A DNA stretch of 64,000 bases, from positions 117,268 to 181,267 of the forward strand of contig SVBJ01000001.1 in the NCBI GenBank assembly GCA_015058955.1, given 5' to 3'. The first letter of the stretch is position 1. Every line of letters starts with the position of its first letter. Positions 60,206 to 64,000 of this stretch are shown here, in pieces. Below the pieces are notes generated by a model. It was not told the DNA's origin. It did no database searches and worked only from the letters and a program-made list of their open reading frames with translations. A program made the position numbers and the translations under genes. Source of the DNA: Erysipelotrichaceae bacterium. Its GTDB lineage: Bacteria; Bacillota_I; Bacilli_A; Erysipelotrichales; Erysipelotrichaceae.

Positions 60206-61009
60206 TTACTTCTTTTCTGTGTAGTCACCACCGAAGTACTTGACGGACAGCCCAGCCAGTTCGCCTGAAGCCTTGATCTCGGCCAGAGCCTTGTTGATGG
60301 CAGCCAGCAGGCTGGCGGCATCATCGGTCTTTCTGACAGGGATGCAGACATCATCGCCAGGATAGTAGGCAACGATTTTGATAGGTGCATCCGGATGCTG
60401 CTTCAGATAGTCGTTGATGGTCATTTCGGAGTTGACAGTGCAGTCACACTTTCCCTGTAATAACAGAGTAATGGTTTCAGTTAATGAGTCAACTGAAATG
60501 TTTTCGGCGCCAAAGCTTTCAGCTAATGCAGCGTAGGTGCTTGAAGCAGTATTGGCATTCTTCTTTCCGTTAAGATCTTCAAATGAATTGATTTCAGTGT
60601 TGTCATTCTTGACGATCAGAACACTGTTGGTGAAGACATAAGGATCAGAGAAGTTGTACTTTTCCGCACGCTGTGCGGTCTTGCCGACACCGTTGCAGGC
60701 AATGTCGAATCTTCCGGCATCAACACCAGCCAGAATGGCATCCCACCGTGTCTCTTCAAATCTGGCTTCAACACCTAACTTGGCAGCGATCAGCTTGCCT
60801 AATTCAATGTCGATACCGACCAGTGTGCCGCTTTCATCGTGGTAAGTCCAAGGTGCCCAGGTTCCTTCAGTGGCTATGGTAATGTAGCCCTGTTTCTGTA
60901 TGCGACCCAAGGCGTCGAGGTTCTCCGGTTCTTCCGGTTTCTGACAGCCGGCAAAGCTCAGAAGCATTAATGCTGCTAAAACAAAAGACAATACTTTTTT
61001 CATTTTCAT
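60206..61009 (-). CDS. amino-acid ABC transporter solute-binding lipoprotein
   Basis: 267-aa family 3 binding protein (GlnH/FliY-like). Signal peptide MKMKKVLSFVLAALMLLSFA with lipobox FAGC (Cys22). Mature: YITIATEGTWAPWTYHDESGTLVGIDIELGKLIAAKLG, EARFEETRWDAILAGVDAGRFDIACNGVGKTAQRAEKYNFSDPY (the RWD...D pattern of polar amino-acid binders). Substrate among His, Arg, Gln or cystine is not assignable. Last gene of the minus-strand operon: permease, ATPase, then this gene. Confidence 0.93.
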   Translation of the reverse strand: MKMKKVLSFVLAALMLLSFAGCQKPEEPENLDALGRIQKQGYITIATEGTWAPWTYHDESGTLVGIDIELGKLIAAKLGVEARFEETRWDAILAGVDAGRFDIACNGVGKTAQRAEKYNFSDPYVFTNSVLIVKNDNTEINSFEDLNGKKNANTASSTYAALAESFGAENISVDSLTETITLLLQGKCDCTVNSEMTINDYLKQHPDAPIKIVAYYPGDDVCIPVRKTDDAASLLAAINKALAEIKASGELAGLSVKYFGGDYTEKK

Positions 61010-61023
61010 TTCCTCCTTGTATA

Positions 61024-61767
61024 TCAGTTTCGAGCAGAGATGATTCCCTGAACAAATGTCTTGGCACGTTCTTCCTTCGGATTCTGGAAGAATGTTTCAG
61101 GGTCGGCAGTCTCAATGACTTCGCCTTCATCCATGAAGACGATCTTGCTGGAAACATTACGGGCAAAATTCATTTCATGAGTTACTACCAGCATGGTCAT
61201 GCCATCATCGGCCAGATCCCTCATGACATTCAGTACTTCACCAATCAGTTCCGGATCCAGGGCACTGGTTGGTTCATCGAAGTAGATGATCTCCGGATCA
61301 GTAGCCAGGGCACGGGCGATGGCGACACGCTGCTGCTGACCGCCGGATAACTGGGAAGGGAAGGCATCCAGTCTGTTGTCCATGCCGACTCTCTTCAGAG
61401 CCTCAATGGCAATTTCACGGGCTTTATGCTTATCCATTCCGCGTCCGATGATCAGACCTTCGGTAACGTTCTGCAGTACGGTTTTATTCAGAAACAGGTT
61501 GTAGTTCTGGAATACAAACGCTGTTTTTTTGCGGATGTTATTGATGTCCTTCTTGCTGATGGTTGCCAGATCATAGGTTACATCATCGAAGGTAAGGGTT
61601 CCCTGTTCCGCTCTTTCCAGGAAGTTGATGCAGCGTAACAGTGTGGTCTTGCCGGAACCGCTTGGTCCCAGAATGGCAACTACATCACCCTTATTGACTT
61701 CCAGTGAGATACCCTTTAAGACTTCACTGCTAAATGACTTATGGACATTTTCAACTTTTAACAGCAT
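61024..61767 (-). CDS. polar amino-acid ABC transporter ATPase (GlnQ-like)
   Basis: 247-aa ATPase: Walker A GPSGSGKTTLLRCINFLE, the AEQGTLTFDD segment, FVFQNYNLFLNKTVLQNV Q-loop, [46 protein letters not shown]. Typical GlnQ/HisP length. The permease gene lies 1 bp upstream and the binding protein gene 14 bp downstream. Confidence 0.95.
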   Translation of the reverse strand: MLLKVENVHKSFSSEVLKGISLEVNKGDVVAILGPSGSGKTTLLRCINFLERAEQGTLTFDDVTYDLATISKKDINNIRKKTAFVFQNYNLFLNKTVLQNVTEGLIIGRGMDKHKAREIAIEALKRVGMDNRLDAFPSQLSGGQQQRVAIARALATDPEIIYFDEPTSALDPELIGEVLNVMRDLADDGMTMLVVTHEMNFARNVSSKIVFMDEGEVIETADPETFFQNPKEERAKTFVQGIISARN

Positions 61768-61768
61768 G

Positions 61769-62440
61769 TTACTTCACACCTCCATAAGTACTCAGTTTCT
61801 TTTCTCCGGCTCTCTGTATCAGGGTAATGATTGAGCAGAACAGCAGGTAGAACATGGCAGCTTCCAGATACAGCCATAACGGTTCGTAGTAAATGGCGTT
61901 AATAATCTGCGCCTGACGGAACATTTCGGTAATGGTGATTACTGAGGCCAGTGAAGTTCCCTTGACCATTGAAATAAGTGAATTTGACAGTGAAGGGAAG
62001 GCCGTTCTCAGGGCCTGCGGCAAAACGATGCGTCTGATGATCTGCAGGTAGCTCATGCCGACACAGTAGCCGGCTTCGATCTGTCCCTTAGGTACGGCTT
62101 CCAGGGCACCGCGCATGCTTTCGGCCATGTAGGCGCCTTCGTTGAAGCCAAAGGTCAGGATGGCAGCCGGAACAGCATCAAGCATGATGCCGATCTGCGG
62201 CAGACCGTAATAGACAACATACAGCTGGACCAGCAGAGGCGTTCCTCTGATAAACCAGATATAGAAGCGGCAGATCTGTTTCAGTATCTTGACGTCTGCG
62301 TACTGTATCAGAGCTACTACCACTGAAATGACAAATGCCAGGGCAAAGGAGAAGAATGTCAGCGGCAGGGTCACCTTGATGCCCGGCAGCAGGATCCTCC
62401 AGAAAGCGTTTATTAATATTTCCAAAACTCTTTGAGTCAT
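61769..62440 (-). CDS. polar amino-acid ABC transporter permease
   Basis: 223-aa HisM/GlnP-type permease with five helices: PLTFFSFALAFVISVVVALIQ, FYIWFIRGTPLLVQLYVVYYGLP (conserved RGTPLLVQL), and the EAA loop QIEAGYCVGMSYLQIIRRIVLPQALRTAFPSL. AGGGGG ribosome-binding site. First gene of the operon; an about 115-nt leader precedes it. Confidence 0.94.
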   Translation of the reverse strand: MTQRVLEILINAFWRILLPGIKVTLPLTFFSFALAFVISVVVALIQYADVKILKQICRFYIWFIRGTPLLVQLYVVYYGLPQIGIMLDAVPAAILTFGFNEGAYMAESMRGALEAVPKGQIEAGYCVGMSYLQIIRRIVLPQALRTAFPSLSNSLISMVKGTSLASVITITEMFRQAQIINAIYYEPLWLYLEAAMFYLLFCSIITLIQRAGEKKLSTYGGVK

Positions 62441-62564
62441 AATAACCCCCTTGCATATCCCTTATTTTAAGGATTCTTACCTTTAAAAACAATCCAATTG
62501 ACCAAAAACAGCCGGTTCTAACATATAATGAATGCTTCTGCCGGTTTTCCGGTTTCAAAAGACC

Positions 62565-62573
62565 ATTATAACA
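62565..62573 (-). promoter_or_regulatory. extended -10 promoter of the amino-acid ABC operon
   Basis: Minus-strand TGTTATAAT (hexamer 62565-62570, TG at 62573-62572). A small hairpin (CCGG-AAAA-CCGG, plus 62541-62552) lies just inside the predicted transcript start. Confidence 0.6.
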
Positions 62574-62629
62574 GAATGCCTGAGCGAAAAAGTATTGATA
62601 TTATGCAAGACAAAAGGAAATGAATAGAG

Positions 62630-62635
62630 TACAAT
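62630..62635 (+). promoter_or_regulatory. -10 element of tyrS
   Basis: TACAAT at 62630-62635, 30 bp before ATG 62666, with AGGAGGT between. No T-box core is seen in the short leader, unlike trpS and alaS. Confidence 0.45.
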
Positions 62636-62665
62636 AGTAAAAGTAATATTCAGGAGGTCTTTTTT

Positions 62666-63895
62666 ATGAGCATGAAATGTTATGACGAATTAATGTGGCG
62701 CGGACTTATTCAGGATATCTCCAGCCCGGAACTGATCGATAAGCTGAACGAAGGCGGCTTGACTTTTTACATCGGGACTGACCCGACAGCCGATTCAATG
62801 CACATCGGTCATTATTCATCATTCCTGATTGCCAGAAGACTGGCCAGATTCGGACATCATCCATTACTGTTGGTAGGCGGAGCAACCGGTCTGATCGGTG
62901 ACCCTAAGCCGGACGCTGAAAGACCGATGATCACCTATGAAGAAGTAGCCCACAATGTTGAAGGACTGAAGTCTCAGGCTGAAAAGCTGTTCGGCTTTGA
63001 AGTAGTCAACAACTATGACTGGACCAAGGACATCAATGTTCTGGCTTTCCTGCGTGACTATGGCAAGTATTTCAATGTCAACTACATGCTGGCCAAGGAC
63101 AAGGTCAAATCCAGAATGGAAACTGGCATTACCTATACTGAATTCAGCTACATGATCCTGCAGGCTCTCGACTTCCTGCATCTGTATGAAACCAGAAACT
63201 GCACCTTGCAGGTAGCTGGTTCTGACCAGTGGGGAAACATCACTTCCGGCATTGAACTGATCAGAAAGAAACTGGACAAGACTGCCTATGGTCTGGTTGC
63301 ACCGCTGGTAACCGATTCAACCGGCAAGAAGTTCGGCAAGACCGAAGGCAATGCCTTATGGCTGGACATCAATAAGACCTCTGCATACCAGATGTATCAG
63401 TACCTGATCAACCTGGAAGACTCCATGATCATTGAATACCTTAAGAAGCTGACTTTCATTGAACCGGAAGAGATCATGGAAATTGAAAAGCAGCACAATG
63501 AAGCACCTCATCTGAGAATCGCTCAGAAAAGGCTGGCCAAGGAAATCATTTCCGACCTGCATGGTGAAGAGGAGTTCAATAAGGCTGTTCAGATCTCTGA
63601 AGCCTTCTTCTCCGGAAACTTCAAGTCTCTTTCTCCTGCACAGCTGAAAGATGCCTTCTATGACATGCCGGTCAATCCGGTGGAAGAGGGAACATCCCTG
63701 ATCGATGCCTTAGTCAACACCAAGATCGCTTCCAGCAAGCGTGAAGCCAGAGAATTCGTCAAGAACGGTTCCATCAGCATCAACGGTGAAAGAAACCAGG
63801 ATTTGGAAAAGGTCTTAACCAAGGCTGATACTCTCGATGGAGAAACTGCCGTAATCAGAAAGGGCAAGAAGAATTACTTCATTATTAAGATTTAA
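62666..63895 (+). CDS. tyrS: tyrosine--tRNA ligase
   Basis: 409-aa TyrRS: HIGH motif in DPTADSMHIGHYSSFL, the tyrosine site GATGLIGDPKPDAERP, AGSDQWGNITSG, the KMSKS variant KFGKTEGNAL, and the C-terminal S4 RNA-binding domain (TKIASSKREAREFVKNGSISINGERN). AGGAGG ribosome-binding site. Monocistronic; no terminator seen directly after its stop. Confidence 0.96.
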   Translation: MSMKCYDELMWRGLIQDISSPELIDKLNEGGLTFYIGTDPTADSMHIGHYSSFLIARRLARFGHHPLLLVGGATGLIGDPKPDAERPMITYEEVAHNVEGLKSQAEKLFGFEVVNNYDWTKDINVLAFLRDYGKYFNVNYMLAKDKVKSRMETGITYTEFSYMILQALDFLHLYETRNCTLQVAGSDQWGNITSGIELIRKKLDKTAYGLVAPLVTDSTGKKFGKTEGNALWLDINKTSAYQMYQYLINLEDSMIIEYLKKLTFIEPEEIMEIEKQHNEAPHLRIAQKRLAKEIISDLHGEEEFNKAVQISEAFFSGNFKSLSPAQLKDAFYDMPVNPVEEGTSLIDALVNTKIASSKREAREFVKNGSISINGERNQDLEKVLTKADTLDGETAVIRKGKKNYFIIKI

Positions 63896-63910
63896 GGTTA
63901 ATTAAAATAG

Positions 63911-63916
63911 TATAAT
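63911..63916 (+). promoter_or_regulatory. -10-like element upstream of the right-edge palindrome
   Basis: TATAAT at 63911-63916, preceded only by A/T-rich sequence. It would start a transcript at about 63923 leading into the palindrome and beyond the window. Confidence 0.4.
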
Positions 63917-63943
63917 GTAATAAGAAAGTCTTTAGGTAAATAG

Positions 63944-63965
63944 TCAACCCCCGATCGGGGGTTGA
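63944..63965. repeat. perfect 22-nt palindrome at right edge
   Basis: The sequence from TCAACCCCC through GATC to GGGGGTTGA is self-complementary over all 22 nt. As RNA it would fold to a 9-bp stem with a 4-nt loop. It is followed by GAAGAA rather than a U-run, so it does not look like a standard terminator. Confidence 0.7.
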
Positions 63966-64000
63966 AGAAGAATAGTTCTTTGAGTAAAGCGCACTATGAA

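Overview
The window looks like a chromosomal segment of a low-to-moderate GC Bacillota, most likely an Erysipelotrichia-type organism. This is inferred from gene content and order: ireB-ruvX-DUF1292-mltG-udk-greA-comEA-comEC-holA and lepA-mazG-hemW-rpsO-pnp, T-box leaders before trpS and alaS, an Spx regulator, RecD2, Gram-positive style lipoproteins and no outer-membrane genes. About 70 genes are packed tightly with many 4-11 bp overlaps, and most transcription units end in clear hairpin-plus-U terminators. I saw no rRNA, prophage, complete insertion sequence or CRISPR array. One tRNA (Arg, anticodon ACG) is present.

Layout. 1-5.0 kb: end of a DUF1461 membrane gene, trmL, a 57-aa membrane protein, ridA with an odd Cys-rich tail, a YitT protein, a MacAB-like three-gene export system and a 26-aa leaderless microprotein. 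5.0-8.4 kb: trpS with T-box, a GDPD phosphodiesterase and a beta-CASP metallo-beta-lactamase protein. 8.4-15.1 kb: a transporter operon (solute-binding lipoprotein, two different ATPases around a fused two-domain permease) ending in a protein that is, by its motif order, a circularly permuted cofactor-independent phosphoglycerate mutase; this is the most notable item here. 15.2-20.4 kb: a small acidic protein, tRNA-Arg, spx, mnmA, a CPBP protease and recD2. 20.4-31.1 kb: T-box/alaS and the conserved ireB-to-comEC block, holA and sdaA. 31.2-38.9 kb: DUF3267, VOC and plsC genes, an Opp-type ABC transporter lacking a binding protein with a metallo-hydrolase, then a Cof phosphatase and a YhhN protein. 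39.0-43.8 kb: a SAM riboswitch variant and short metK, GyrI-like, cyclase, DUF4230, HAD and rpsT genes. 43.9-53.4 kb: fmt, an ECF S component, lepA, a MazG-like gene, hemW, rpsO, an antiporter, mgtC and pnp. 53.5-58.4 kb: trmB followed by an envelope cassette of unknown function (lipoprotein, disordered protein, DUF948-like, helical protein) and a LacI regulator. 58.4-64 kb: an esterase lipoprotein, an amino-acid ABC transporter, tyrS and a perfect 22-nt palindrome at the right edge.

Three themes cut across the window. First, the 8.5-15.1 kb operon couples import of an unknown, possibly phosphorylated, solute to a rearranged phosphomutase whose metal and nucleophile residues are nearly all retained. 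Second, promoters are dominated by extended -10 elements (TGnTATAAT-like), and at least five genes whose starts are supported by family conservation (mnmA, holA, the oppB-like gene, trmB) or by position (the 26-aa gene) begin 6-8 nt after the -10 box with no ribosome-binding site, which suggests leaderless mRNAs. Third, RNA-level control is frequent: two T-boxes, a SAM-I/IV-like riboswitch, an intercistronic hairpin and a terminator that overlaps the start of comEA. Functions are assigned from recognisable motifs only; no database search was possible.
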